Assembly (NCBI GenBank): GCA_037893225.1
Contig: JAZGUH010000112.1
Span: 868,001 to 932,000 of the forward strand
Origin: Hippasteria phrygiana
Lineage: Eukaryota > Echinodermata > Asteroidea > Valvatida > Goniasteridae
DNA: 64,000 bases
Reading direction: 5' to 3'
Shown here: positions 20,245 through 34,600 of the stretch, one piece after another
How positions within the stretch are numbered: position 1 is the first letter of the stretch
Layout: each line of letters begins with the position of its first letter
Notes under the pieces: generated by a model
Databases searched by the model: none
What the model was told of the DNA's origin: nothing
The model's input: only the letters and a program-made list of their open reading frames with translations
Program-made: the position numbers and the translations under genes

Positions 20245-21054
20245 CTGAGTACTCGTGGTTTTGCATACATATCTTATTTGGGGCCCAAATGGGATTTTTT
20301 AATCTGCAGACAATCAATTTTTAGTCTAGATTATATTTCCAAACATTGTAGCCACATAATACTCTCGTATATCTTTAAAAAGGGCAAAACAAGAGCACTG
20401 ACAGTTAAAATGAACGTCTTATAAATATTCCGCGAGCGTAATTGCTTGAAACTAATCATGTGCTAATGTGAAACTGTATAATCATTTGGGCATAAGATGT
20501 TATACATATTCAATCACTTAGTTCATCTTGAGTAATTTGATCGTATAGCTTTTGAAACAATATCCAATCTCATTAAGTGTCATTCGACGCGAAACGAGCA
20601 AAATATAGACACACAAAAAATCTACCTTAAAGTCGCCATGTGTATAAGTTTTTGAAATCTTTGAAAAATGTCAACAATTCATAATTACTCCGAAAATTTC
20701 ATGCGGAAAGGGCCAAATGTAATGTTGGCCAAACAACTGGAGAACAAACTTTAAACTGCAAACTCTTCTCTCAAAGAGTTCACATGATATTCCTCTATCC
20801 CTTGGTAGGGTTCGAACATCAAACCACATGAGTGCAGACCAGGGGCCAATTTTGTGAAGCTGCTTAACACACAAATTTGCTTAAACACGTTCATATTTAA
20901 CTGTTGATTTTCATTTTTGCCTTTTTAAAGATATAAGATCAAAATGTGGCTACATTTCCGTAAAAATGAAGTCTTGGCTAAAAATCGATATCAGGCAATG
21001 TAGCCTCAAATTTGGCCCCAAATAAGACATGCATGCAAAACCACGAGTAACCTA
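20245..21054. mobile_element. Large inverted-repeat element
   Basis: ACTCGTGGTTTTGCATACAT (from 20250) followed by ATCTTATTTGGGGCC is mirrored near 21013-21049 (GGCCCCAAATAAGACATGCA, then TGCAAAACCACGAGT). The stem is about 36 bp over an 810-bp span. No coding capacity. Confidence 0.72.
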
Positions 21055-24000
21055 ACAATAGAAAAATATTTATGAAAAACGACAGTTAAATGTAAACGTG
21101 CCTACTAAACGGGATTACCAACACAAAAATCATGAGATGTAGCCTATACCGATTGTAAGTGGTATTGAGCTTGTTTGCCTACACAGTTAAAAATTACGTT
21201 GTGGTATAACAACGATTTAGAAACTCTGTTACAAACATTGTGGTTTTTTTTACAAGGAATTCCATGTATATCGACAACTGCGCAATTGTAAACTATACAT
21301 TTACAAAGAAGTTCTGTAAATATACAAAGCTCCTTTTTTGACTTGTTCATTCACATAGAATCTACTGTTATCCAACATGAATCCATTATGCGGCAGCTGA
21401 CCAATCAGAATTGAGGAAATTTGTGTGCGCAAAAATCATGTTTAATAGCTGTGTTTTAGTCCAAAAACACACTTTCTTGATCATATAGTAGGTAATTTGT
21501 TAAGCAATTCATGTACAGAATTACTTTTATCCAAACATTATTAAATAATTGTAATTATTGTAACGGTTGATTGCGAACCATGAGTGACTTCATAATGGCT
21601 CGACCGAATGAATATAAAACCAAACTGCGATATATTATCATGTGTAGGCTACACTGCAGGAATATGTATTATGTAGATTGCTGTAATGTATTTTTACAAT
21701 GCAGTGACTGTTATGTAACATAAATTACATGCGGCCCTCTGTTGATGTACAGACAGACTTACAGCAGAATTAATGTATCACATAAGTAGCTGGCACAGTT
21801 ATTTTACGAAAATGTCTGTTAAGGTACAATAAAAACTTAAGTATAGATCTACTGTCCACAAAAGTAGCCCTTGTGGTGCCAATTGACATACGAAAACACT
21901 GTAAATATACAGCAAAATGTTTAAGTGTAGAATGAAAATCATATGCAGTTTTGGATGGTAACCTGTTTTTATTAAGTACCGGTAAGCATTTTGTGATAAA
22001 CAGCACTCTTTCTTTCCTTCGTTTAAACTACCAGCTGTAATAGACATAATCAAGTAATGACGTCACATTTTGTTGATCGCGTTTGCCAAGTGTGGACATG
22101 CGGAAAGATTACCACGTCGTAGAAAATGGTTTCCTCGACGAAGATTACATTTTACGCAGATGCTTATTTTGACGACCTATTTAAATTCGAACCTGGGACC
22201 TAAATGAAACCATTGCTATTTCGTTATGAGTTGTGAGTTTGAAAAACAGTCTTGGTGGTTATCGCAAAACTGGCAGAAATTGACATGATCCCAACTTGTA
22301 TGCACTGATGAAATCCATGCCGTGATACCACAGCGCGCTGTTTCGTCTCCACCTGGCTGCACGAATGCAACGAGGCCAACTCAATGTGCCGTCATTATAG
22401 GTCTTTCTTTCGTAGCTGATAAAGTTTTGACATCAACTTGTCAATGAATTTGCTCAAATTTTTCCGACACTGTGTACACGTGTACAAGCATTATATTGCA
22501 AAAAATTTTCAGTTTATTTCTAGTCAAATTTAAGTCCAGCCCGTGTCTTGAAATACATCTATTCTGTATGCACTAAATTTTTTAACATGTTTGGTGTCTC
22601 GAAACTATTATTCCTCCTATATAAATCATTTTCTATTTTTTTTTCTCAAAATATTTTGGGGTATTTTTTTCCCAGCTGAATGAAGAAAGGATTACTATGT
22701 AGGACGTACTAAACAAGAGTTCTGAAAATATTTTTCCTTGAAGTATTATCTGCCTATAAATCTGAAGAAGAGGCAGCATAACAGAAACAAATAACTCGAT
22801 GTAATATTTAAAAAAACAAAACATATTTTTATATCTGTTACAATAATTGCACTTTTCAGTTTGACACAGTTTACACAATGACAGTTAACACATTCCGAAT
22901 ATTTGGTCGAGTTAGTGTTTTATTAATGCAAATTAAGTTGTAACCAACGTTATGTTGGTATTTATACGTTTATTTGTGTGCTATGGTTTGTGCAACTCGT
23001 TAGTGTATGGCACGTTGAATGTCGCACATGATGCGTATTCTAAAATGAACGGCAAACCTTTATAGTACATGTACTAGAGAATGTTCGTTCTTAACGGTCG
23101 TTTTCCTAAATCACTTTATAATGGAAAATGATGTATGGTTGTGCATACATCACTGATTGGGGGTCATACTGCAGTTAATTGGTTTTTCAGCCAATGCACG
23201 TTTTCAACTTTTACTGGAAAATAGCGCGTATTCTCGTATATATGCACATTGAAAGTTAACGGTTGTAGGCCTATACAGCGTTTGCTTTGGCTGTAATTTT
23301 CAGAAATGAATGTATTTGGGGGTTAGTATTTTATAGCAAATACTGTAACACTGACGTAGTTTTGTGTGCACTGCACAGATGCTGGGAAAACAAAGGGAAA
23401 CACATATGATGCACGATATGGGACAGAGGGAACCCCCCTCTTTTGTGTTGGTTATTGTGTTCCCGGAATCTTAGGAATTCTTTTCAGAGGTATAGGGGCG
23501 AGTGTATAGGATATAGGGACAAAAGGGGGGGGGGGGGGGGTACCCCTCTGCCCCATATCGTGCTGGGTAAAGGAAAACATGCTGCTCTTGTAGTCTGGTT
23601 CCCTGACCCTACTTCAGACAAAACGGAGCAACTTCTAGACGCCAGGGAATTACTAGGTCGGGGAACTAGACTAGCTGGCCTGTACCCGCCCATGTGTAAC
23701 CGATTTCCAAGCAAAATGTGGACTAACTGCAGTGGCAATTAATACATGTATGTACATTTATAATACAAAACAAAAAAAGAGTCAGTTTTTCCCAACGATG
23801 ATCGGCCGATTCTTTAAGGTAATTTAATACGAGCCACGAACGAACATAAGGGTTCTGTTTGAGATTGTGAGGGGATTACGATTCCGACATTTAAAATGTC
23901 TGAAACAGAATCGTTTCTGACATATTAATGGCCGTCTCATAATCCCTTGATTGCGTTTCATCGGGGTACATGTAGAATGGCGTAAGCGCATCTCGTGAAA

Positions 24001-26037
24001 CAACGTCCAATCACATCAACTATAATTTCATAGGAAATTGATCTCCATGTTGGCCTATAGGCCTAACAAAAATCTGGATAGCGCATTGGCTGTATAATAT
24101 CTCATTCCGATTTTTCCCATCGCAAGTCTTTTTCCTAAAGCACACTTTTTGTCCAAATAATGTCAGCGGTAGAGTTCATTTATCATTGGATGTCAAAACA
24201 ATGCACAATAAAAATTCACACTCTTCGGGGTATTTTTGTTTAAACATTTATTTTTCACTGTTGTATTAGAGGCTTTAGCCCCCCCCCCCCCCCTTTTTCA
24301 AAAGTGTTCCGCTGCTGTTGGATAATGTCCTCTATTAGGCCAAGTAAAACAAAACAGGTTGTCTTTTGTTAACGGTGGGGCTTTTTATTTATTTTCAAGA
24401 TGGCCGCCATTCCGTTTTAAATTTCTGACAACCGTAGGTTTTTCAACTGTTCAAGATACAAAAAGGAAGAGACATGCTGAACAAGAGAATTGAACATGTT
24501 TACAGTGGTTTTAATAGTTTTTGTAAGCTTGTATTTTATTTAACGACGGATCGGTTGACATTTTTGGCGGGTTTTTTCACTTCTTTTCCACTGGTAAAAA
24601 AACACCAAAAAAACAGGCGGCCCCGACAGGAAGTGGATGGGGACGCTAAACATTTTGTACTTTGCCTTATTTGTGTCCAAATTGATCCTGCATACCTGTA
24701 TGCTCCTGGCCTCCATACTAGGAAACCTAACGTCACTGTGTTATGTTACATTACTTGAGAACGTATAAAGGCCAGAGGTAGTTGGGCTAGGGTCATATCC
24801 CCCCCCCCCCCTCCATCAGAGGCATATTAACTGTCATATTTCAAACACCGCATGTCTACCTGCTCATGGGAGTAATCCCAGGGGGTTGATAGGGGGTATA
24901 CATCCCCCACCCCAGATTTGTGTGGTGAGAAAAAAAAAATGATTGCGAGGTTATCTTGTAACTTTCCAACAGTCAAAATGTATTAAAAACGAAAACAAAC
25001 AAAAACAGTACAAAAGCATTTTAAAATCCTGTTAGATTTGAGAAAAAAATATATGCTAAATTCCGGTAGAATTACTCGAAATAAACACTTATATTCGCAT
25101 GCAGAGTCGACATGATACGTAATAAAATTTGCCTTAAAAGATTTTCTGGTATTTTCATGTTTTTCCAAAACGAACCTGCCCGATCCATCTAGCAGAAATT
25201 CTGGGTAAAATGGTCACTCTGGATGTATACATTTGTCATGTACATTTGTGTCATGAACAGCACCCAACAGTGTCATATTGTCTCCATCCCTCCAGACCCC
25301 CCCCCCCCCCCCCCCCTCCCCCCTTGTCTGTCAGTCTGTTTGTCCTCGTGGGCAGGCACTGTTCAGCAGCGAAATTTGTTGGGTTGAGCTGAAATAGTAC
25401 TGAATCAGCTAATAAGCGCTTTTTGAAGGCAAAGTTTCTAGAAAATTCACAAATTATTCTTACATTTTCAAATTCCGTTTTCCCACAACCAAATGCCTCC
25501 TTTTGGGGAGGCAGAAGAATGGTACCCCCTATGAGCCTTTGTAGAATGCCTCTCTTAGGAGGAACAAATAAAGGTACTGCACGACGAATCGACAGGAGGG
25601 AGAAAAAGCTGATTAAATAAAAAGAAAACAGAAGACATGACATATTCTCTGTAAAGAAACTGTAAGTGGGGAGTTGAGTTGGTCAAGAAAAGACACATGA
25701 AATTTCTCGGCCGCATACTGAACAGAATATGATATGTGGAAAAAATTGAGGGAAAGAAAAGCTGAAGGCGTCTCACAAACAACCAGTTCATTCAACCAGC
25801 TCACAGCAGAGAACTCTGGAGATCCATGGTCACCAATGTCTGCAACCAGACATGATACCAAGTGAAGATCTGCCTGATGAGCAGGGGTAATTATGCTGCC
25901 CCCCTGAAACACCATGACTGGAGTTTCCTGTGGACCGAGTAAAACAGCAAAAGTGTGCGATGGGGAAAACAGTGTGGCCCATATGGCACTCTGCAAATAC
26001 CACATCGTCGTTTGCATTTGAATATTCAAATCCTGCT
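21055..26037. other. Intergenic region between GPCR and NOP14
   Basis: About 5 kb with no recognisable coding exon. It holds a partial repeat (TAATTTTCAGAAATGAATG...TTAGTATTTTATAGCAAATA) at 23290-23345, shared with 38320-38385 and 46935-47000. G- or C-homopolymers occur at 23525-23540, about 24279-24293, 24801-24811 and 25297-25316. The part nearest 26038 is the expected NOP14 3' UTR side; I found no convincing polyadenylation signal. Confidence 0.5.
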
Positions 26038-26140
26038 TCACTTCAAGTTGATGCGCCCTCGCTTGATTGCCTGATAGTCCCCCTCTTGGCCTGCTAGCAG
26101 CTGGTGGATTCTCTTCACCTTCTCTTTCCTTTCTGCATCT
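26038..26140 (-). CDS. NOP14: NOP14 last coding exon (18th in window)
   Basis: Acceptor ACAACAG|A, completing a split Arg codon. Reads RDAERKEKVKRIHQLLAGQE then GDYQAIKRGRINLK and TGA (26040-26038). The basic C-terminus is as in other NOP14 proteins (nuclear/nucleolar targeting likely). Confidence 0.93.
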
Positions 26141-29100
26141 CTGTTGTAAAATGAATAAAAAAAAAACCAAAAATTGTCAGATTTAATACAACAAAATTCA
26201 AAGTGAACAAAGACAATGGCAGGAGCGGGATTTGAAACCACGACCTCCAGTATCCCTTGCGGTTTGTTTGGCAATATATTTTTTAAATGGTTGAGTGCGA
26301 GGACAAATTTGGCAAAGCACAACAACAAATCGAGGACTTCACCCCTTGCGGGCGGTTGACAGTCACAGCCGCGGTTTAAGGCGAGACCACTGGGCTGGTT
26401 GAGGGGTATAGCCGCATTCCTGCACGTACACAATCTATTCATTATTCAACTATCTTTTTCTTGAATTGTAGTATTATGAATAGATGGAGCTTTTTCAAAC
26501 AAAGCATTCATTCACACGAAAGGGGGGCCATTACTGTTCAGTGTGATGCCTACTGTTTGCATTTACGCTCGACTGCACAGCCCTGTCAGTGATAGTTCCG
26601 TTACCCCAGCACCCCATCGATAACAGCCGGCCGCTAGGAATTCAAATGATCTTCAACCTGGATATTCAGTCTTCATCTGAGCTCCCATGTCATACATGCT
26701 AGCAGCAGGTGTGAACAGCATAATGCGCGGCCAATTAGCAATTTCATTACTATAGCAGGTTGAGAATAAATTAATATCCAAGACCGATACACGTGGACGT
26801 TGGTTTTGGCTTTCACTGAAAATGATTGCCAGGCTAGGTTACAGAAAAGGCCAGTGGTTTATGTTGCTTCCTTGTCTATTTCACTTACCCATACTAAATC
26901 AACGGCGAAACATTAACCAATCTACATTGAATTCGAATCAGCCAGGCAATCCTGGCAAGATCGGTGGTCGAGTGGTTAAAGACGTCTGCACTAGTTAGCA
27001 GGAGGTTGTGGGTTCGAGTCCCACCCAAGTAAGTCTGTGAATTTTTCCCACAGGCTCTCGGAAAGTGCCGAGCATACAGTGCTTCCTACACTACGTCGTG
27101 AAAGGGCAAAAAATCTGTTCTAATTTATATCATCCCCAACGCAAATTCCATCTTCTCAATGACCACTCAGGAATAAAGTGCCCTTTCATTTGATCGCTGC
27201 TGCTCATAATGCAACTAAGAAAAGCCCATTCCACTCAACTGTATAAACTCAAAGGTTTTGTCGTTAAATTCCATTTGACATCTAAAAGTATCTGAACAAA
27301 CAGCACAGACAACAAACTGGCTACAATATACGAGGCTTTCAAGCCGATCCAAGTGGGAAAAAGTAGAAGAGCAGTAGGATCAAAAAAATGTTAAAACAGG
27401 ACAAAAGTAGAACTTTGGAGGACAAAATCAGGATAAAAGTAAGACTTTTGCGGGCTTTCATGAGTAGTTTTCGTTGATATTCACCCATGTCCACAGCATC
27501 ACAAGCCTCATTTGGCATGTTCAGTACTCACAACACTTGTGCTCCATCCTCAACTAAGCTATTGAAAGTTGCAGTACACCCAAGCCCTTCATTGTGTGAT
27601 TTTCATACGATGTGTAAAACACTGTTATAAAACATTTTCAATGAGATTCTTTTTAGAATTCTGGGACAAAAAGGAAGGAAGAAAATAGGAATTTCAAGAA
27701 AAATGGAGGTAAAGTAGGAGCAGGCTAAAACAAAATTAGGAAAGTGGAATTAGGAAAAGTAGGAATACTTGAAAGCATGAATATATTACGTAGGAACAGG
27801 GCAAAAGAGAACAAATCTCTGTTCTAATTTACATCATCCCCCGACGCAAACATTCCATCTTCTGACTGAGCCTGAATATTATTACCCATAACAAAAGGGA
27901 GAGGTGAGTTGGACTCACCGATGGTAGAAGTTACCCCGCCTGGGTCTATAGGTCTGAAAATTGAGATAATTTCTTTGGTATCCAATGAATATTTATCCTC
28001 TTTTCAGATCTGGACCCAGAAAAACCGTAAGGGTGGTTGGGCTGGCAACCTAAAATGTGGCTAACCCCACCACCTCTGTTGGGACTTCCACAAGAATTAT
28101 TTTTGAAACTCTATGGAAAATTTCCAATTCGCACTGACAACAGCCTCTGGCTGGTTAGAAATGACTAGTCCAAGTTTTAAGACTTGTGACAATGTCAAAG
28201 CTAAAAAGAGTTGAAAAGCTGACCGTTATTTGTTTCAATGTTCTTGTATTTGTTTAAATATTTTGTATGTGTGTGTAAATATTCAGTTTTAACTAAAAAT
28301 ATGCGGGGCCCGAATGGAAACCAGTTTTGAAACTGTTTGGGCACACCCTGGGTAAAGAAATGTAATAGATCAATAAAAGGCAAAAGGCACCAACAGAGTA
28401 CCAACTACATGTACTGCAAAAATCCACTGAACATTAAAGACGGAAATCCAGAAAAGAAAAGCTTTACAAAACAATACATATGATTCCCCTCACGGTTTTA
28501 TGCGGTAAGCACTTATCCAGAACCACCAAAATGACATCGTCTTGTGCCTATTCAAGAAGGCCTTGTGCCTATTCAATAAGGCCTAGTGCATTTTCAGTAA
28601 TACATGACGATGTCATTTTGGTGGTTCTGGATAAGTGCTCACAGTTTAATGCACAGCCTGCTATCTGGGCCCATTCACAATGATAACTGCATTACGGAAG
28701 CTACATGTAGGACTTGGAAGCAATTATTAGATTATTTCCCTTTCATCCTCAGATTGTTTTTCATTCTGCAGAGAGACCTTGGAGGTCCAGCGATAGAGAC
28801 AGCAAGGCCTCTATAAAGCATGCCGGATTAAACACAGCCCTTTGTTGGTTTGTTCAGACAGCATGTTAAGCCGTGTTCATTTTTTTGTGAAATTTTACTG
28901 AGCTGATGGTAAACATTTCAATGGTTAAATCTTACCAAAGGGGGAAGTGAGTTGGTCTCACCAATACCCCGCCTGGTATTGTGTCATTCTTTCAGTCATT
29001 TTTTTTTTTTTTGGGGGGGGGGGGGGTGTGGGTGGGGCGTCTTCTAGACTTGACCAGCAGCGAAAAAAAAAAAAAATTGTTTTGTTGATCAGGACCAAAA

Positions 29101-31596
29101 AGTAGGGTTGGCTGGAAATGTAGAATTTAAAACAGTTGTTCTTATCAAGTGCAGTCATCGGATCTCAAATGAAACTCCCAATAATGTGAAGATAGCATAT
29201 TGCGTCGGGGGGGGGGGGTAAATGAAAATAAGAAGAGATTTTGGTCTTTCCCGATGTAGTGTATACAGCCCTGTATGCTCAGTGCTTTCTTTCAACCCAT
29301 GGCCTCCTGCTTACTAGTGCAGGCGTCTTAATCACTCGACCACCGAGCTTGCCGGTGTCGGCTGGCCGATTCAAAACCAATGTAGCAGTGGGTACGGCGT
29401 AATCAATGTAAAGATGGAATTTGCGTCAGGAATGTATGTAAATAAGCCTTTTGCGCATTGATTTGCATAGATCCTTGTACCCCGTCTTCGCTCAATCTAA
29501 GATGCACAGCGTGCACCGGTCGTTGCCAGACTGATCATTATTATGCACGTCAGTACCGTTGTTGCTAGACCACGTGATTCGGGGCAAGCCGCAACGTGGC
29601 GACGCACGGCCAGTGGTGGTTTCCCTGTCTGGTATCTGGAACTACCGCTGGGTGAAACAGCGCACGATAGAGATTGTCACCACTCTAAAACACAACAACC
29701 GCTCGAATCGTTACAGTACATGTTGTATGTTCTTCTCGAAACGCGGCCTATTTTTTGCAATTATAGTTTCTTTAATGGATAACAACTTCGAAGGTTGGAA
29801 CGTGAAGAAACTGCAGACATTTCTTTATAAAGAGAGAGGGGTTTCAATAACGGGTTACCTGAAGAAAGAACTGGTTGAACTGTGCAAGTGCGTGGCCAAT
29901 CTGAAATTGACAACCGACCCGAATCTTTCAAGCCCCAACTTGACAAAAGATTGAAAGACGCTGGCTGCACATTTTCCGACCCATTTAATCTTCCTGGATT
30001 CACGAAGGATTTCTCGAATATACCAGATTTCGGACTATACGATGTCTTCAATTATTTGATTTGTTTTCGAGCGGATTACGACCGGCGAAAACTTATTCGT
30101 AAATATACAAAAACAATTTCTGCAAGACCAGTCACTTACATAAAAACCGATAATGAGACCTTGCTCAACAGAATCTTTCTTCATCCAACCTTTCCCACAA
30201 ATACAAAAGGAATGGAAAGAGAGATTTTGTTGATGCCTTTACAAATCCTCACCCCCCCTCCCCCAGTTAAGTTCGGACTCGCTGCAACTACTTGTTGGAA
30301 TGATCCATCAAAGAATCCACTGATTATTCTTCTAACGTAGCCAGCACATACCAGGACTGTCATCTTGCAGAAATAGTGGCTAAAACTGACTCCCTCGAAG
30401 CGTATTCCACTTTTTTTAAAAAGAAAGAAATTACGCTTTGGATGAGTCAGTCACACACCCACTTGGCTGGCATACCCACCAACCTATTCGTAAATATATA
30501 CAAAAACAAATTCTGCAAGACCAGTCACTTACGTAAAAACCGATAATGAGACCTTGCTCAACAGAATCTTTCTTCCTCCAACCTTTCCCACAAATAAAAA
30601 AAGAATCGAAAGAGAGATTTTGTTGATGTCTTTAAGAACCCCCACCCTCCCTACCCCCTAAACGAACTTTGACTCACTGCGGCTATTTCCTGAAATTATC
30701 AACAAAATAAGATAATCTGATCATTCCTTGAATTTTGCCTGCACACACCGGTTTCTTTATTGCTATTTTCAAAATTAAAAAAGCACTTCATCTTGTAAAG
30801 AACAAGAAGTTCAACCAAAATTAACAATCGGTTAACCAAGGCCCTGAAACAAAAAGATCTATCACATTGACTCAACATCGTAACACAAAGTCTGCATGTA
30901 TGATTACGCCCCCTCCCAATAAAAACAAAAACAAAATTGTTCATCTCCACCGCGCTAGATGTCGAAGCTGGTATTGGATCGGTGTAGTCATCTGTTGGCC
31001 CATTGCCACCGACGAAATGTTTGGAGCAAATGTAAGTATTGTAAGTTACATTCTCCGCCGAAAAGTCTTTTCTGGAGCAGTTTTTTATCCAACGGAGACA
31101 CTTCTCACGGTTCGACATCGGCTTCGGAAAGGGTAGCCACAAACGCCATTCATGTGGAGACGGTCCAAAAAGCGCGAGTCGCTGTTGCATGTTCCGTAAG
31201 AACAGTGCTTCTTCGCAGGCATTCTCAAGCACTAAATCCCACAAACTTCGTATTTTATGTTAATGTCTAGATTCTAACAATAACCAGTACTAGAGTCTGA
31301 CAAAATCTGCGTGGAAATTTATCGTTTTAAAGTGACAAGAAACGTATGAATCGCGTACATGTACTTCGATCACGGCAAGTGGACGTATGCGATATGCATT
31401 GACATTGTGTCTGCACAGGCGTATGCGAGAAAGCTTGCCCCGAATCACGTGTCGTGGCAACAATCACTACGCAGCGGGGTCAAAGTACGGGTCACTCGCA
31501 AAAGGCTTATTAGAAGAGATTTTTTTCCTGACGGTGTATTAAACACTGCATGCTTATTACTTTCATATTAACCCCTTGTGTCCGGCTGTTATTGAT

Positions 31597-31629
<33 letters not shown>

Positions 31630-34600
31630 GGTATGCCAAGATCAGGGCTGTGCAGCCAAGCGTAAATGCAAACAATAGGCACCACACTGAATAGAGTGGT
31701 CCTATCGCACTTGGAGCATCCCTTTCGTGTCAATGAAAGCTTTGTTTGAAAAAGCTCCATCTATTCATTACACTCCCATTCAAGAACAATATAGTTCAAA
31801 TTATATTTTTTGGAGGGATGGAATTTTTTTTAATGGATTGTGTAAGCACAGGAATGCGCCTATAGATGTCAACTGGCCAGGTGGTCTTTTTCAAACCGGG
31901 GCTATGGCTGTCGTCCATATTAAAGAGGGTAAACAGATGTTTTTGCACATGGAGACTTCACTAAAATGGACACAGTACCTGTCCATCTGTTCTCTTAGTT
32001 TCTCCCGTGCAAGAAACTGTGCATCTTTCCTGATCTCCCGGACTGCCCCCTTCATCTCTCGCTTGTAGTTGTGCATCAGCCGCTGTTTCTCGTTCACGCC
32101 GCTGGAATTTTTTCTCCTCTTGCGGATAGGATCGTAACTGTCAAGGTGGGAAAAAATGAAAGGGGAAGTGAATTACGGATTCCAACTAAAGCATTATTGG
32201 AGTCCTCAAGCCTTAAATATGAATTTAATTTCCATGCAGCCCAGTATTGTTAAATGGGTGGGCAATTCCATGAGATTGCGTTTATGAGTTAGAACAGAAA
32301 TTCATTCTCATCTTTGAAGATATTGGTACCACAATGACAATTTTAATTCAATATCAAATGAAAAAGGGTGTGAATATCTATAATTTGTAAAAAGTGATTT
32401 GTAAAAATTTGAATTTTGATTTTAACAAAATTGCCCCAATTCAGGAGCCATTTTGAAATATTCTGAAAGTATAAATTATATATTAAAAACATTTATTTCC
32501 GATTTATAATTAACAAAATTGAAAATACAAGGCCAAATTCATGGTGTATGTGAGTAACGTGACGTGAGTAATGTGGCGTGAGTAACGTGACATGACGTGA
32601 CGTGAGTAACGTGGCATGAGTAACGTGACGTGAGTAACAGCTTCATTGGTCTATTTCCTAAAAATCATTGACCTTTTGGGATTAATTTCACCCTACATTT
32701 GTGTACCACAAAGTAAGCTGTATCAACCCTATTAAACTTATTTAAAAAAATATCAGAGATGAGGACACTTTTTGAATAAAGGCTTGTAAAACGCGAGTAA
32801 CGAAAGTTTTTCCCTTCTCGCACACAAATAATGATAGTTAACAGAATTCTTATTATATACCGAGCTAGGGGTAAGTCTTGTCAAACTACAAAAAGAAAAA
32901 AAGTTCAGTCAAATTTAATATGAACCCTCCAACGGGGTGAGATGAAAAATCCACGAAATCTGCAGTGTTTGGGGGTTGCCAAGGACCCCAGATCAATGTA
33001 GGGTCTATGGTTTGTATTTGCCTAAAGGCACCCCTTAAAATACCCGTTTCTATTGGTCTATATATACTTTTACTGGTAAAAACACCTTTTAGGGTAACAC
33101 CTCGGGAATTCCAGATTTCAAAAGAGATTGTTTAACAATTCTGATATCAGTAAAAATCCTGCCACAAATCCTGAAATCGGGAAAAATCCTGACAAATCTC
33201 ACATCTGCCTAAAAAGTGTAACGTGAGTAACATGGAATTGCCATTACCGCAAATTTTCAAGTTTTCTGAGACAAAAACATCTCTGGGAAATTAAAGGCCC
33301 GCCTTTCATTAAAGTGGTACTTGCCCTTTGAAACAAGCATCATATAAAGGTTGCAATATTGAATGCATGACCCAAGTTTGATTGCAATTGGACTTCAACT
33401 TTGCATATAAGACCAATTTTACAATTCCAGCCTATTTTACAACTTGACCTCAAATGACCTTTGACCTCAGTACTTGCCCTTTGAAACAAGCATCATATAA
33501 AGGTTGCAATATTGAATGCATGACCCAAGTTTGATTGCAATTGGACTTCAACTTTGGGTATAAGACCAATTTCACAATTCCAGCCTATTTTACAACTTGA
33601 CCTCAAATGACCTATGACCTTTGACCTCAGTACTTGAACTTTGACATAAGCATCATATAAAGGTTGCAATATTGAATGCATGCACCAAGTTTAATTGCAA
33701 TTGGACTTCAAATGTGCATATAAGACCAATTTTAACCAAAATGACACATTCGGACTACGGACGGTCTGGACAGACGGACTACGTACAGAAATAGTGATTG
33801 CATAGTCTCTTTCTAAACTTTGTTCAGGGGAGACAAACAAGTTTAAGGCTTGTGACAAAGCAAAAAGACAAAAAGGCACAAAATTAGTACCAACTACCTC
33901 AAAAATCCACTGAACATTAACGACGGAAATCCAGAAAAGAAAAGCTTTACAAAACAATACGAGTCCCTGGCCTATATTGCAAATGGGCCGACATATGATT
34001 CCCCTCACGGTTTTATGCACAGCCTGCTATCTGGGCCCAATCACAATGATAATTGCATTACGGAAGCTAGGACTTGGGAGCAATTATCAGATTATTTGCT
34101 TTTCATCCTCAGATTGTTTTTCATTCTGCAGAGAGACCTTGGAGTCCAGAGGGGCAGCTAGGCTTCTAAAGCACACGGGATATACAGAGTTAAGCCCAGT
34201 TCATACTTCATGCGAATGCATATATGTGAAGCGAATTCGTTAAGGTAACGGAGAACGTCACAATAAAACTTCAATGGTTGACGTCATGAAATTCGCTTCG
34301 CATTCGCATGAAGTATGAACCGGGCTTTAGGGTAAATGGATATCAATCTTTGCACGTAGCCCATGATAAAACAATATATTTTACACAGACCAAATAAGTG
34401 TTGTTTTTTTGTGTTTTTTTTCAAAGTGATCAAAGAAAATTGGCAGGAGTGGGATTCGAACCAGAGACCTCCGGAATACCGCACCAGCGCTCTACCAACT
34501 GAGCTACATGTATCTTGCCCTATTTGGCAGTCTCCCATTTTGTTAAAAATACAATGTTCTTCCATAGTACAAGAAAATGCATTAAATTGAAATTCTGAGT

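Noticed and set aside
25613..26170. 185-aa - strand frame as a separate gene
   Set aside because: Overlaps the last NOP14 exon in another frame and runs into the presumed 3' UTR; no recognisable domain.
29543..29773. N-terminal extension of the SAP-like frame upstream of MDNNFEGW
   Set aside because: The preceding residues show no similarity to the family, and the ATG at 29774 fits the expected SAP start.
32548..33240. CRISPR-like direct repeats (GTAACGTGAGTAA)
   Set aside because: Short imperfect contiguous units without spacers, in an intron of an animal gene.
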